64,000 nucleotides of DNA, from the NCBI RefSeq assembly GCF_016808335.1, contig NC_053146.1, positions 26,628,938-26,692,937 of the forward strand, read 5' to 3'. The translations under genes were made by a program, and so were the position numbers. The stretch is from Panicum virgatum. Taxonomy: Eukaryota > Streptophyta > Magnoliopsida > Poales > Poaceae. The notes under the pieces were generated by a model. It saw only the letters and a list, made by a program, of their open reading frames with translations. It searched no databases and had not been told where the DNA came from. Numbering within the stretch: the stretch's first letter is position 1; every line of letters starts with the position of its first letter. Shown here piece by piece: positions 24,116 to 35,761 of this stretch.

Positions 24116-25360
24116 CTGCAGGGACACGAACTTGGCACAACAACATCTTTGCCTACTTTTTTGTTTTTTTTTTCTGTGGCCGTCAACATTGACTAGGTAG
24201 GCATATAAAGAGGGAGAGTATAGAATATAGAAAACACACAAAAAAGAAAAAGAAAGTACACGATTCCAAAGGAGCAGGCGGGGGTATATTTCCAAAATCA
24301 AAATATCAATGCTTCCAAAATTACAACAAATACAATTAGGAACGTGCATCGGATGAGTAGAAAGATTGAGGGTATATTAGGCAAAAAGATTGATTGGTAG
24401 GATTGATTGACCGCTCATTTCTTTTTCTTATTCGTGTTGATTCTAAATGATATGAAAAATGGATAGTTGACTGACAGAATTGATTAGCCAATCATGTTCT
24501 TTCCTAATTTGTGTTGAATCCAAATACTTTCCTAACTTTACTAAATCGTGTGATCAATCTCCATCCTAAATACATATTCGCGGCAGGCATGGATGATTCC
24601 TTGCGTGCAAATCAAGAGATAGTATTCAATCAGCACCAAAATCAGAATTCAAGTTTTTTTTGTTGTTGATTTACATGCTTTTATCTTTTAAAAAATTAAA
24701 AATATTCAATCAGCACCAAAAGTTCAAGCAATGAATTTCTTCCTCAAACGAACAAGCTAAAGACATTGGAAGTTTATGCAAAAGACATCAAATAAAAAGT
24801 CACCAATGGAAGTATAAAAGCACATCAGAGATCATCACCAAATAAAAAAGTATTTATGCCCACAGAAATTTGAATATATATCTTTATCTTTTTAATAAAT
24901 TATTATTATATAATTAATAATAATACAAATAGTAAAAAATTGACCTTCGAGAGTGGGGTCTCGCCAAGCTCAACCCATTGAATTGCAAGCTCGACCCAAA
25001 GTGAGCCCAGCAGGCCCGATCACGCGCCCAATAACCACCAGCCATAGCATGCTGTAGATTTCGTAAATAAATTGGTGGACGGGGAGCCCTGCTATTAATG
25101 TTAGGTTCGGCTACCTTGCCTTGGCGAGGTGGGATAATTCCCAGGGCAAGCTCGTGCGCAGGAGCTGGTAAAGGTTGAAAATTTGAAATGGGCTGCTTGT
25201 TCCTCCGACCCATCAGCAAGATCGCGCCCCACAAATCTGGCCCAGAAAAGCTAATGGCGTCTTGACTGCAAAACGCACTGGATCAATCAGCGGTCCCTTT
25301 ACCCCCCAAAGGCCAAATTTTTAATGACACATCGGTTTCGGAGAAGACCTAATGCCTCCA
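24116..25360. other. No gene seen; AT-rich spacer
   Basis: Only short ORFs and A/T runs are present. No element ends or gene signals could be supported. Confidence 0.4.
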
Positions 25361-25491
25361 TGTGATACCCTATATGTTTGGAAGGTACGTGTGAGTAGAA
25401 GAGGTAAGTATGTTAAAATTTTGGTGAAAAAAAAACTAAGCCTTTTTGTCACAGCCCAAAAAAAAATAGCTCGCGGGGGCGCGCATCGCGC

Positions 25492-25903
25492 ATGCCGCGT
25501 GTCAGTCTCGCCGGTGTCCATCCTCGTACCACGTGCCGACCACCATCAGCGTCAATGCCCGTCGTCGCCTCGCCCTGTGCCTCCCACGGCCTTATCTACT
25601 CACCAGGCACCCTCTGCTCTCCCTGTTCCCTTCTTCTTCCTCCTCACGCTTCCATTAACGAGCTCAAGCTCGAGCTCGCCCTCGTCGCCAATACTCCTCC
25701 CACAAGTCACCAAAGTTCGATTCCTTGCACAGGCAGCAGCCCCACGAGCTCCTCCATCGAACCCCCAACCCGGCCGACCGAATCCCTCATCGGAACAATC
25801 TCCCTAGCGACACAGAACCTCCCCACAAACAGTAACTCCTTCCCTCACCGTCGAACTTCATCCTCCGGCCATCGTTTCACCCACCCAACGGCTCAAACCG
25901 GAT
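25492..25903 (+). other. Putative first exon of the LTR E spliced ORF
   Basis: An open frame runs from 25492 into a strong donor-like site T|GTAAGT at 25903/25904. The peptide is Pro/Ser/Thr-rich with no known domain. The frame leaves one base, which joins in frame to the acidic exon at 26782, giving a continuous reading frame across an 878-bp putative intron. The true start codon is uncertain. Confidence 0.35.
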
Positions 25904-26781
25904 GTAAGTAACCTTCTAAAGCTCGTGCTCTTCATCTTCCATCACGTTCGCATCCTTTCCACGCTCGTTTTTGGGCCATGCCGCCACCACCATGCCTCTG
26001 CTCGCCGCGGACCGCTCCTGTGCGGCTCTGTGCCGTGCCATGGTGCGCTGCAGGTGCGCTCGGCCCCGCTGGTGCCACCTGCGACGGCCCCGTCGCCGGC
26101 CGCCGGCGAGCCATGGCCGGTCAAAGACCAGTCGGCCATGGTTGACTGGGCAGGCACCCTGCGCAAGAATAGAAACAATTCTAGGGGCTTTTTTGCAAAG
26201 TCCGTGACTCATATGAATAGTTCTAAATAGTGCTGCACAGTTTTAGAAAAGTCCAGGAGTTTTGGTGTAAAGTATCTTTTTCTTTTATGCATAAATTAGC
26301 TGTTACCTTCTAAAATCCATAGAAATTCATGTATAGCTCAGAAAAATGTGAAACTTGTTTTGTTGGATTCCTCTGGTTTAGATCTACTTAGGAAAAAATA
26401 TTATTTTGCATGTTTCCTTGCTGATTGTTGAGGTTTTAGTGTGTTTTCGTATGCTCTGTCCGAAAATGGTTTAATGTAGAACTTTTTGCTGGAAAGTGAG
26501 AAAATAGTAAAACTAGTTTTGTTAGCTTTGTTTTCATGCCTAGTATCTAAGATAATTTTCTTAGTTTTGTTTAGTTAAGTTTGCATGTCTTTTCTGATTT
26601 ACCTTGTTTAGAGTGGCTGAAAATTAATATATATGTGATTACTTATAGGAAAATCCTTTTACTGCAAATCCAATTTTCTTGAGTTCCTTGTAATGTTCTC
26701 TGCATGTTCATTTTAAATGATGATTTATGCTTGCTGTATAAGTTCATTTCTTAATTCTTGCATCGTATTAATGCATTATAG

Positions 26782-26912
26782 TGACCGAGCGGTCGGAGAA
26801 CGAACCCGTTGAGCCTGCCGAGTCCGTCGAGCCTGAACCCGGAGTCCAGTTCATGGTCGAGCCCAAAGTTAACCAAGGAAAGCAGCTAAGCATATTCCTT
26901 GCACCTATTTAA
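26782..26912 (+). other. Putative acidic-peptide exon inside LTR E
   Basis: It follows the acceptor GCATTATAG, preceded by TTCTTGCAT as in LTR A and the chromovirus LTR. It encodes a Glu/Pro-rich peptide (SENEPVEPAESVEPEPG) ending in GKQLSIFLAPI and TAA at 26910-26912. GGAAAGCAGCTAAGCATATTCC-like DNA at its end aligns with GGCAAGCCCCGGAGCATAATCC in LTR A. The phase (one base carried over) is the same as in LTR A and the chromovirus. Confidence 0.45.
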
Positions 26913-28879
26913 TCTGATTTAGTTTAGCTATTCCACTTGGGTATTGTTGGGCTATATATATATAGTATGTATGTATTGCATTTTTGTACCTATCTTTATG
27001 CATAGTCCTTCCTTGCTTTGTTATCCTTGTTATTGGCACTAGTTAGTTAGTTAATTACTTAATTTGACTAGATGCTTAGCCCTGCTTAGAATACTTATAT
27101 TGCTCGCTAGACAGGAATAGTTTGGAGGATCACATTTACCGTTTATCCTTGATCGCACTGGTTCGGTTGGATTGTTAAGAGTTTGGTAGTATCGAGATTC
27201 AAGCGGAATGGTAGGGCCTAGAGAATGGAGTCACATGGGCATAGTCCGCTTGAATCGTTTAAGGACCATCCGTGGATGACGTCGGTTTTGAGCACCTTTC
27301 CGTGCTACCACATATCCAATATAATGGTACGGATAAGACAATTACTTTATTTGACTTAATCATTGATGTGCAGTCCTAGATACGTGGCTACGGGCTATGC
27401 AGAGAGGCTTAGTGTGTCCCCAGGTGGACCTATGTGTAGGAAAGTTTAGAGATGTCCCTGGTGGAACTAAGTCTCTACTCGTAAGCTAGGTGTGAGGTTC
27501 AATGATCGAGCCTTGTTGGGAACGGCTGACGCGAGTATCCTCTTATCCAACTCTGGCCGGTTGGGTGAGTCGCATGGTCCTTGCGTCATGTGGGTAAAGT
27601 AGTACACCCTTGCAAGGTTATAATCAATTCGAATTGCCGCGCTCTCGGTTATGAGCAAGCTCATTATCCCATGAACTCCTCGTAGAAATTCGGTTTTGGT
27701 GGAAATGGTTCATGGCACCTCTGTGTCACTTTATATGATATACTCGTAACTAACTAAAATTTTAATGGGGGTTTGGGTAATATTAATTAATTGTGATAGG
27801 CGATAGGGTAGAGAGCTAATGCTGATGCAATAATTATTTAACCTTAAAGCTTTTACTTGAGCTATGGCATGATCCTTGTTTATTTAATCGTGTAAGTCTT
27901 GCGAGTACCTTTTGTACTCAGGTTGCTTTCTAAACCTAGTTGCAGGTGAGCCGGAAATGGTGTTCGGTCACTTCTACCTAGCTGATCCAAACGCGGGGGA
28001 GGAGTAGGTCGTTGTGGCTGTGATGATGTCCTTGAGCAAAACATCATTATCTTAGTATGTCTTTATCGTAATCGAGCTTCGTGAGAGCATGTAAATGCAA
28101 TAAACTTTATGTTTCTGTTTAATATGACTTTCGTGAGCCCAAAGCTTGTAATGGAAGTTAGTTAAACCCTCCTATATTGAATTTGTAATATTAAGTTTCG
28201 AACTCTGGTTTTTTTTAAAAAAAACTACTCTTTGTGGTTCTTTGGTGATGTATTCGTTTGTAAACGGTATGTGCATATGCTGAATCTTGGGCGTATATTG
28301 GAGCACATACCAGGACTACCGGATATGATATTATTTTGAATGAATGACGTGTCGGTTATTCGTGTCTCTAGATGTGGGATAACACGTGGCACGCTCTCCG
28401 GCAAGCACGTGTTAACTCTCATCTGGATGATAATGACCGGCGGTTCATTTAAAATAGTATCAAATTGGGCGGTTCTCACACTTTTGGGTGGAAACATTTT
28501 CTATCTATTAAGAAATGGGATTCCACCCCCTTTCGTCAAATCTTCCGGGCTGGCGAGTGGGGCCTCTGTGAGAGGTACAAGTGGGATCTCTGTAAGAGGT
28601 ACAGTGGGTCTAACTTTGGTGAGAATTGTTTCCAATTGTTTTAACTTTTATTGTATAGATAGATACATATGATACTCTATAAATAAATTTTTTTATAGAA
28701 AATCAAAGGTAGACCCGTCTTCTATATCTTGCGTACACTCTAGATCATTTTTGTCATCTATCTTTGCCTAGCTAAAAATGTGAAATGGAGAGTCTATTGG
28801 AGAATATTCTTCCATCAAAATCTCTATTCCTAATAATGAGAAAAGATATAGAGAGTCTTCTAAAGTTACTCTAAATGAG

Positions 28880-30076
28880 GGATAGGATTAAAAATGCAAG
28901 TAGTCTCCGACGGAGACTAAACTGGTTTAGCTGTGACTAATGCCCGTATTAGTCCCGGGCTGAGGACTAATACCCATATTAGTCCTGGGACTAAACCAGC
29001 TGGGACAACTGGACTGGACGGATGACTATCACTACTACAAAAACGATTTGTAGTAACGCCTCGATTTTTTCTAAGGACAGACCAAAATTTGAACCGTTGC
29101 TACAAATGAAATAAGATCAATGTAGCAATAGACCCGCCTCTAAAAATGTATTTTTAGCGGCAGGTCACCCCTCACCCGCCCCTAAAAACACCATTTGTAA
29201 GGGCGGATGAGGCCACCATCCGCCCCTAAAAATGACACTCCATTTTTAGGGGCGGGTGGTTGCATCACCCGCCCCTAAAAAAAATTTAAAAATAGTGGCG
29301 GCCAAGTGCTGCATGTCTATTTACTTGTGCTGCACATCTTCTCTCTCTTACCTCTTTCCTTATCTTCTTCCCCACCACACCACTCCTCTCCCCTCCCTTT
29401 CATCTCCAGGCTGCGGCTCCCCTCCCCTCCCGTCCCTTCTCCAGGTCACGGCGGCAGGCCGAGCCGGGCGGTGCGGCGGTGTGGTGGGCGTGGCTAGTCT
29501 AGGGCCAGCGGCACAGCTAGTGGCGGATCTGGCGCAACTGCGCGACGGCGGCGCAGCGGCATGACGGTGCGACGGGCCGGGCAGCGCGGCCACGGCGAGC
29601 GCCCTCGTCTCCTGCCCTGCCTCCTCTCTCGGTCGCCAGATCTGGCGACCATGGTGGCACGACCGGGGCCGGGCGACGCGCGGCCGGTGCGGGGCAGCGG
29701 GCCGTGCGTGGGCGCGGCCAGCGGCGGATCTGGCACGACTGCGCGACAGCGGCATGGCGGGCGCGACGGGCCGAGCGGCGCGGCCACGGCGAGCGCCCTC
29801 CTCTCTCGCCAGATCTAGCGCCCACGCGGCCGTTGCCCGGCGGTGGCGGCGTGGATGCCTGGTGGCGGCTTGCCCGGACGGCCGGCACCGATTTTTTTAA
29901 TCGATTTCTAGAGGCGGGTGACACCCACCACTAGAAATCAATTTCTAGGGATGGGTGATGGGATGACCCACCCCTGGAAATATATTTTTAGGGGCGGGTG
30001 CGGCATCCACCCCTAAATATGCTATTTCACCCTCCCCTACTAACCTGTTATGCAGTAGTGTATTTATCCAGTAGTG
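28880..30076. mobile_element. Right end of an outer CACTA element, split by an inner CACTA
   Basis: Subterminal phrases TATTAGTCCCGGGCTGAGG and TATTAGTCCTGGGACTAAA lie at about 28950-29000. The inner element and one copy of its TAT duplication interrupt them. Immediately after, TTATCCAGTAGTG at 30064-30076 supplies a CACTA terminus. The left end of the outer element is not assigned; the terminus at 18104 is too different to pair with confidence. Confidence 0.5.
29030..30060. mobile_element. Non-autonomous CACTA element with TAT target duplication
   Basis: It starts CACTACTACAAAAACG and ends ATGCAGTAGTG, so the termini are CACTACT inverted repeats. A 3-bp duplication TAT flanks it (27-29 and 61-63 of the adjoining positions, i.e. 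29027-29029 and 30061-30063), as expected for CACTA transposition. Subterminal hairpin-capable blocks GGGGCGGGT...ACCCGCCCCTAAAAA occur at both ends. The middle (29400-29880) is GC-rich, open on both strands and probably non-coding or captured. It lies about 420 bp beyond the stop codon of the host gene. Confidence 0.85.
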
Positions 30077-30477
30077 TTGTATTTGGATTTGATAGAAATT
30101 TTGTACAGGCAAAGCAATTAATGGCTTAAGGTAAGGTTACAGTAATAAGAACTTTGTACAGAGATAGGACTTCACAACCGTGCAGGATGAACATGGCTTC
30201 GAATGGTAGTAATGAACACGGCCTCAAGTGGTAGTGTACCACTCCACAAGGAGCCACGAGCCAAACCAACAGCACATGCACTAATCTATGCATCCTCTAC
30301 ATAGCACGCGAGGAGCTAGCATGCTATGATTCAAGTCCCCTTCCTGCTCGCAAAACTTTCAGAAAAAAGTTGCCGCTGCTTCCTAAAGAGCTGTCACAGC
30401 CAACGCCACTTTGTATTGCTCCTTGTGAGGCTGAGAGCCTGAGACGCCATCCGTTGGGTACTTCCGGTGAGCCACAC

Positions 30478-32463
30478 TCATGCCTTGCTTGGCTGCCCGC
30501 GCTGCGTCACAGTTGGTATACTGCCTGGCGTACTCATCATCTCCCCTTGCATGACCAAGACGCCTTCCCGTTGCATCTCCCGGATGAGCTGCTCGATCCT
30601 CGGGGTCTCTTTGACGACAAATGCAATCATCCTGCCGGGGGGTGCACCCATGATTGATGAGTCCATCTGTCCATGATTTGCTGAAGGTACGAAAGGAGCA
30701 TTAGTAGCATCTTCAGTGGGTATGCTAACAGTAGCAACCCCGAAAGCTCCTTGGGGCATGCAAGCAGCATCAGTAGCAATCCCGGTGGCTGTATCATTAG
30801 CAGTAAATGCTGTAGCTCCAGTGGTGCAGTCCGGATGATGCAATGCAGCATCCTGTTTCCCTTCAACTTTCCTGGGCTTGAATACACCCCACAAGTAGTG
30901 TTTCATTTGGAACGCTGCACAAATACCCATTAGCAATGCATTAAAAATGCATGTATACAAAGACATATTCTAATAAAAAAGTGGCTAAAAATGTTTAAAA
31001 TAATTATTTAATGAGAACTTCTTATGATACCAAGTGGAACATCATATTTACTACTATCGGGAAAAACTTTTACGTACTCTGATATCGTTTACGAAGCAAA
31101 TTAGAAGGGAACAACAGCATCTCGGAATCATCGATAATGGCCCGTAAGGCTAAATCATTCTCCATTACTGACTTAAGTAGCTTGTCATGGGAATTGTCAG
31201 GCCTAGAGGAACAATGAAATAAACATAAACATATCACTTCACATGGAAAGGAAGGTAGATGTGTTGTAAGGGAATGCAAAGGTTTTGCAAGGCACCTCAT
31301 CTTATAAGGGAAGAAGTATAAACCAATGTTATCATCTATAGGTCTTGATGCCTCCCATCTCTTAGGCCAAACCTTTGACCTAGGTAGTTTAGCCACTTCA
31401 ACCACACGCGACAACGATTTTGATAAATTGTGCACCTTCTCACATGATTTAGTTGACAAATGACCAGATAATGGTATGTACACCTTATTGCCGATATTAA
31501 GAAGACCACTGTTAGAATGATCACAAAATTAGTAACTGGGAAAAAGTTAAATGAATACTACAAAATGTAAAAATAAAGAACCCATCATATATTGTACCTC
31601 CAGACAGGTTCGTCGATTGGCTTGGAGCAACAATAGCATTGCTTATTGAGACAATCGGCAACAAATGGCTTAGTGACTCTATTATGACCTTTCTTCAAAA
31701 TATCATCTGCAACACCCTCTGTACTTTGATTGCCATTGTCATCTTCATCTTCATTTGATCCTATGTATTTTCTCCGTCTTTTAATTGTCTGATGAGTTGG
31801 ATTCTCACCTTCACTACTAGTATCATCATGTGACTTGGGCATTTCTTCCGGTAACGACTCTTTCCTACTCCTAAGATTGTCATCATTGGTTATATCATCG
31901 CAACCATTCATCTCATTCCTCTTATGTATCCATGTGGACTTGGGAACCAACCCTGGCATCGCCTTTAAGTTTGTTGGTTGTAAACTTGACATTTTGACAC
32001 CATTTACATGTATCTTTGAAGTAATTGAGCTCTCGAGGGTAGGCTTAGCTAGTTTTTCCGAAGAACTTGCATGCCTATATTTAGGACATACTGCCATTGA
32101 TGGAAAATCTTCTTTCATTGCTTCGTGGTTCCACTGTTCAACTTTACAAACATCAAGATGTTGCTTGGATTGTGGTAAGACTTGATTACCGTGTTGATCC
32201 TTTTGAAGGGAACTGCTCTTGCGTAGTTTGTTGGTAACCAGCATGGATGGACATACCATGCTACCAACATCATTTTTGTTTCTTCCCTTCCTAAAGATAG
32301 ATCGGATTGCCTGCGCCTGCTTCACTTCTTCTTCGATCTTTCTCATTGGCATTGACACAAATCTACATTGTTTCGTTTTCCTAAGTGATCCATTTCCCCC
32401 CTTGAAACTAAATGTGCGCGATCTGGGAGCAAAACAAACACTAGGTTGCCTTTGATGTTTCAT
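30478..32463 (-). CDS. AIPP2-like chromatin-associated protein (spliced, 5 exons incl. 5' UTR exon)
   Basis: Minus-strand exons with GT-AG introns are: 32463(ATG)-31598, 31508-31296, 31202-31078 and 30914-30478(stop). The frame is continuous, giving 546 residues. The first coding exon (acceptor ATTGTAG at 32502) encodes a basic, Ser-rich region with nuclear-localisation-like KRRRK and CYCCSKPIDEPVW at its end. The next exons encode GLLNIGNKVYIPLSGHLS, VWPKRWEASRPIDDNIGLYF and ENDLALRAIIDDSEMLLF, then HYLWGVF. This series matches the C-terminal domain (SPOC-like) of plant AIPP2/PAIPP2-type proteins. In Arabidopsis AIPP2 works with a BAH protein and the phosphatase CPL2 to repress Pol II genes. 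The usual N-terminal PHD finger is not found upstream, so this may be a short paralogue or a 5'-truncated gene. Exon joins are inferred from sequence. Confidence 0.7.
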
Positions 32464-33352
32464 GCCGCCAATTGAGGTCAAAACAACCAAAATGGGAATT
32501 TCTACAATGAAAAACAAAACGTAGTTGGAACAAGCCTCATGTGAAATGTGCAATATTTTATAATATTTTATTTCAAATGAAAACTACCAATCTACTCTCT
32601 AATGTCAAATTACTTCAAATTATCAAAAGAAAAATGATAAATTTTTCCTAATGAACCTCATAGGCATCCATGCATATTCATTACAATCATATCATTATAT
32701 TGTTAATTTCATATACATGATGACTTAAGTACAGGCAATCCAAATGAATAATTAGTGGAGTAACCTAGTACCAAACTATTTGTAATAAGGCGCAAAAGAA
32801 ATATCTTGTAGGTTCAATATTACATACAACAAAAATCGCATGGGGAACTTTTCCTTAAAAATGGCCTTTCCATAGGATTTTGGCCCTACGGAAACTAGCG
32901 CTTTACTGCAGTGAAACATGATGGATACAACCTCTAAATGTGTTGAAAATGTGAAACCTATATATGGACTTTATTTCAAAATAGTAATAGATTTTAGGTA
33001 AATATTCATACTCCTTTTTAAAGTTTCTTGCTAAGTTCAAACTTGAACAACCCATATCTATACCTATTTCTAAAGCAAGTAAGATTTGCACCTAAATTTT
33101 TGGTTTGGTCCGTCTCGTATCATTAACATGTGGGCCTTAGTCCGTCCCGTATGCGAGTTAATCTAGCCCCCTGTGTCCATGACTCGATAACGTAGATCGA
33201 TACAAATAAACATACGTGCATCTACATGTATCCGATACGTATACCAACTTTGTTCGTAGCAGCGCACGAGCATAATTGTCTAGTCATACTAACAAACACA
33301 ACTAAGAGTAAAAGGCAAGATGCTCACTAATCTTCGACAGTTCTCGCACACA

Positions 33353-33850
33353 CCAAATGCATGGGGTTTTTACATGAAATCAGTAAAAGAAAAACATCAA
33401 GCAAACTTCTCTATCCCAATGCCACACCATATCTGTAATTGCTAGAACCTAGGCCATACATGGATAAAGCTGAAGAAAGCAGCATAGGGAATCTACTCAG
33501 ATTCAATGAAAGCACAGTGTTTGTCTTCGCAGTTTGCTTCACGTATTGGAAATCGACCTACTAATCACTACCACACAGCCATTGCGATGGACACACCTGG
33601 ACAAACCAAATGCATGGGGCTTTTATATGAAATCAGTAAAAGAAAAGAAAAGCACCATGCATACTCCTCTATCCCAATGCCACACCATATCTGTCATTGC
33701 TAGAACCTGGGCCATCCTCCATGGATAAAAAGCTGAAGAAAGAAGCACAGGGAATCTACGCTGATTCACAGTGTTCCGTCTCCTCCATGGGTTGCTTCAC
33801 TACCAAACAGCCATGGCGATGGGCATTGGAATTAATTGACAAATTGCTCT
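33353..33850. repeat. 253-bp tandem duplication in the first intron region
   Basis: CCAAATGCATGGGG starts at 33353 and again at 33606. The following CTCTATCCCAATGCCACACC, AGCTGAAGAAAG and AGCACAGTGTTTG-type phrases recur with the same spacing and some divergence. No coding role is seen. Confidence 0.8.
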
Positions 33851-34143
33851 ACCAAAGGCACAAACAAATAGATCGACTCGTCTTCGCGCTCTGATTATGG
33901 CCACCGGCCACAGTGCAGACGAGGAGACGAACCGATCTACTGAATCACCCTCACACACACTCCGTTCTGCTAATCCAAACCAACAGATCAATAGCTAACA
34001 CGAACAAACAGAGCAGAAGTAGCACAGGCAAGGAACAAAATCTCGCCGCAGATTGATTCGGAGCAAAAAATTCACGCATGTCTACAGACCAATGAGGAAC
34101 CTGAACTAAACGACGACCGACGAGAGAGGCGGCGCGTGCATAC

Positions 34144-34320
34144 CTTGCTTACGGCCGGCGTAGGTCGTCCTCCTGCGCGGCCAGGCAGAGAAGGGAGAGC
34201 CAAGAGCCAACTCCGATAACACCGCTTCGGCGGCGGCGGCGGCGGAAGACGCCGTCGAGAGTTGAGAGACGGGGTATGAGGGAACAGGGAGCGGGGACGG
34301 GATCCATAAGGCTGTGCGGT
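34144..34320 (-). promoter_or_regulatory. Probable 5' leader exon and promoter of the AIPP2-like gene
   Basis: A GC-rich minus-strand stretch, open but not in frame with the coding exon, ends at donor GTAAGC (exon end 34153) or GTATGC (exon end 34144). A TATA-like AATAAATAACC lies near 34320. It contains an ATG at 34307 whose frame ends or enters the donor, so it may act as an upstream ORF. The first intron would run to 32502. Assignment rests on position and splice sites only. Confidence 0.4.
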
Positions 34321-34584
34321 TATTTATTGGGCATTGAGGTCGGTCGGTTCGTCGTCGAGTCGTAGGTAGGCCAGCCGCATTAGCCCAGAGTTCGGAAACG
34401 GAACGGCGAGATGAACGGACGCCGATACGGAGAGGATTTCGCGCAGTTTCCTTTGCTTGCGCGGCGCGCGTGGGGACTGTGGAGTAGTAGTACAACGGTG
34501 GCAGCCGCTGTGCGCTCGTGTCGTGCGATCGTGCCCGGGCCCGGGGCTAGGTGCTACCCCTCCCGTGCATGTGCATTCATTCAC

Positions 34585-34719
34585 CCCGTTCGGCTGGTGG
34601 ACAGCCTCCAGCCTCTACAGTATTTCCCTCTCACACAACTCCAGCTCCAGCCTCCAGCCACCAGCCAGGTAACAGTGTTTTTCTCTCACACAACTCCAGC
34701 TCCAGCCTGCCGAACAGGG
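34585..34719. mobile_element. Small MITE with CCCGTTCGGC ends
   Basis: CCCGTTCGGCTGG at the left and its near inverse CCTGCCGAACAGGG at the right bound 135 bp. A phrase CTCTCACACAACTCCAGCTC is repeated twice inside. It lies just upstream of the AIPP2-like gene promoter. No target duplication is clear. Confidence 0.6.
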
Positions 34720-34770
34720 TTATTATCACCTCGGAACTCGTGCTGAGGCTCTCTGCACCAGGATTTACCT

Positions 34771-35268
34771 AACCGGTCAAACCGGTCCGGTTCCGGTTTG
34801 GACCGGTACCAAATCGGTCTAAATTCAAAATTTTAATTTTAATTCAAAAAAATGAAAAATTCTCAAAAAATTTCTAAAAATACTTAAAGGTGCGACGAAT
34901 CTAATGGTGTCAAATTTTCTCAAAAATTATTCGTTTAACATATTTTTCGGGCATTTAAAGTTAAAACAAAAAAGAAAAGGGAAAAAATGAGACGGTCCAT
35001 TAAGGCCCACTTGGTAAATCGGTCAAACCGGCCGGTAAACCGGTCTAACCGTCCGGTATACCGGTTACACATGTGATTTTAAATTTGGATTTTAATTCAA
35101 ACCGGTCAAACCGACCGGTAAACCGATCAAACCGACCGGTAAACCGGTCGGTATACCGATACGAACCGGTTGAATTGAGTTTTTTGAATTCAAATTCGAA
35201 TTTGACCGGTTTCTACCGGTAACCGGTCAAACCGGTCCGGTAAAGCGGAACCGGAGTGCTCCGGTTTG
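34771..35268. repeat. ACCGGT-rich repeat array
   Basis: AACCGGTCAAACCGGTCCGG occurs at both ends, with many ACCGGT, ACCGATC and GACCGGTAAACC copies in clusters (34771-34820, 35017-35075, 35098-35250) separated by AT-rich sequence. It is non-coding and probably a foldback or MITE-like repeat. Confidence 0.65.
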
Positions 35269-35761
35269 GGGTGTCTGGTTGGGAAAAAAAACCCTGCTCT
35301 GCACTGGCTGCGATAGCGTATCAAATCGCTGTAGCGGGTGCGGTAAAAACAAACGCTAAAGAAGTGTATGGCCGCCGCTCCGCCATATTCAGGGTTGTAC
35401 GGACCGGAGCGCTATCGCCCCACCCGTCTTCACGCCGCGGCTGGGAACTGGAGGAGGAACCGTCGTCCAGCGTCCCCGCCGCCGGTCAACCCCAGCTCCA
35501 CTGCCGGGCGACCGCGCTGCCCCTGCTCCACCGCGCCTCCGCCCTCCTGCGGCCACTGGCGCTGCTTCGCCCGGTCCGCCCGGAGCAGCTCCACGCCGGC
35601 GGCCGCAGAAGCTTCGCTCCGCCCGCTCGCAGCAGCTCCGCGCTGGCTGCCGCTGCGCCGCCGCCGCCGCTCCTCCACCTCTGCCGCTACCGCTCGCCCC
35701 GCGCCTCGCCTCGCCTCGCGCCGGCTGACCGGGCGAGCTCCGTGCCCCGCCGTATCGCCGC

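Larger units (their letters stand above)
25361..28480 (+). mobile_element. Long gypsy LTR (LTR E), no internal region
   Basis: It starts TGTGATACCC and ends GGGCGGTTCTCACA, parallel to the GGTGGTTCTGCCACA end of the chromovirus LTR. It has a GC-rich block (25480-26170), an AT-rich intron-like block (26180-26780), an acidic exon (26782-26912) and a tail like the other long LTRs. The flanking pentamers (CTCCA and CTTTT) do not match, so a simple solo-LTR origin is not shown; later rearrangement is possible. Confidence 0.65.

Noticed and set aside
25361..28480. Calling LTR E a solo LTR
   Set aside because: The flanking pentamers CTCCA and CTTTT do not match; only LTR identity is claimed.
29360..29924. 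ORFs of 97-135 aa in the inner CACTA
   Set aside because: GC-rich, open on both strands, Arg/Ala-rich peptides without domains.
18104..30076. A single 12-kb CACTA from CACTACAAGAAA (18104) to CCAGTAGTG (30076)
   Set aside because: The termini are not good inverse matches and the flanking triplets (TTC and TTG) differ, so pairing is unsupported.
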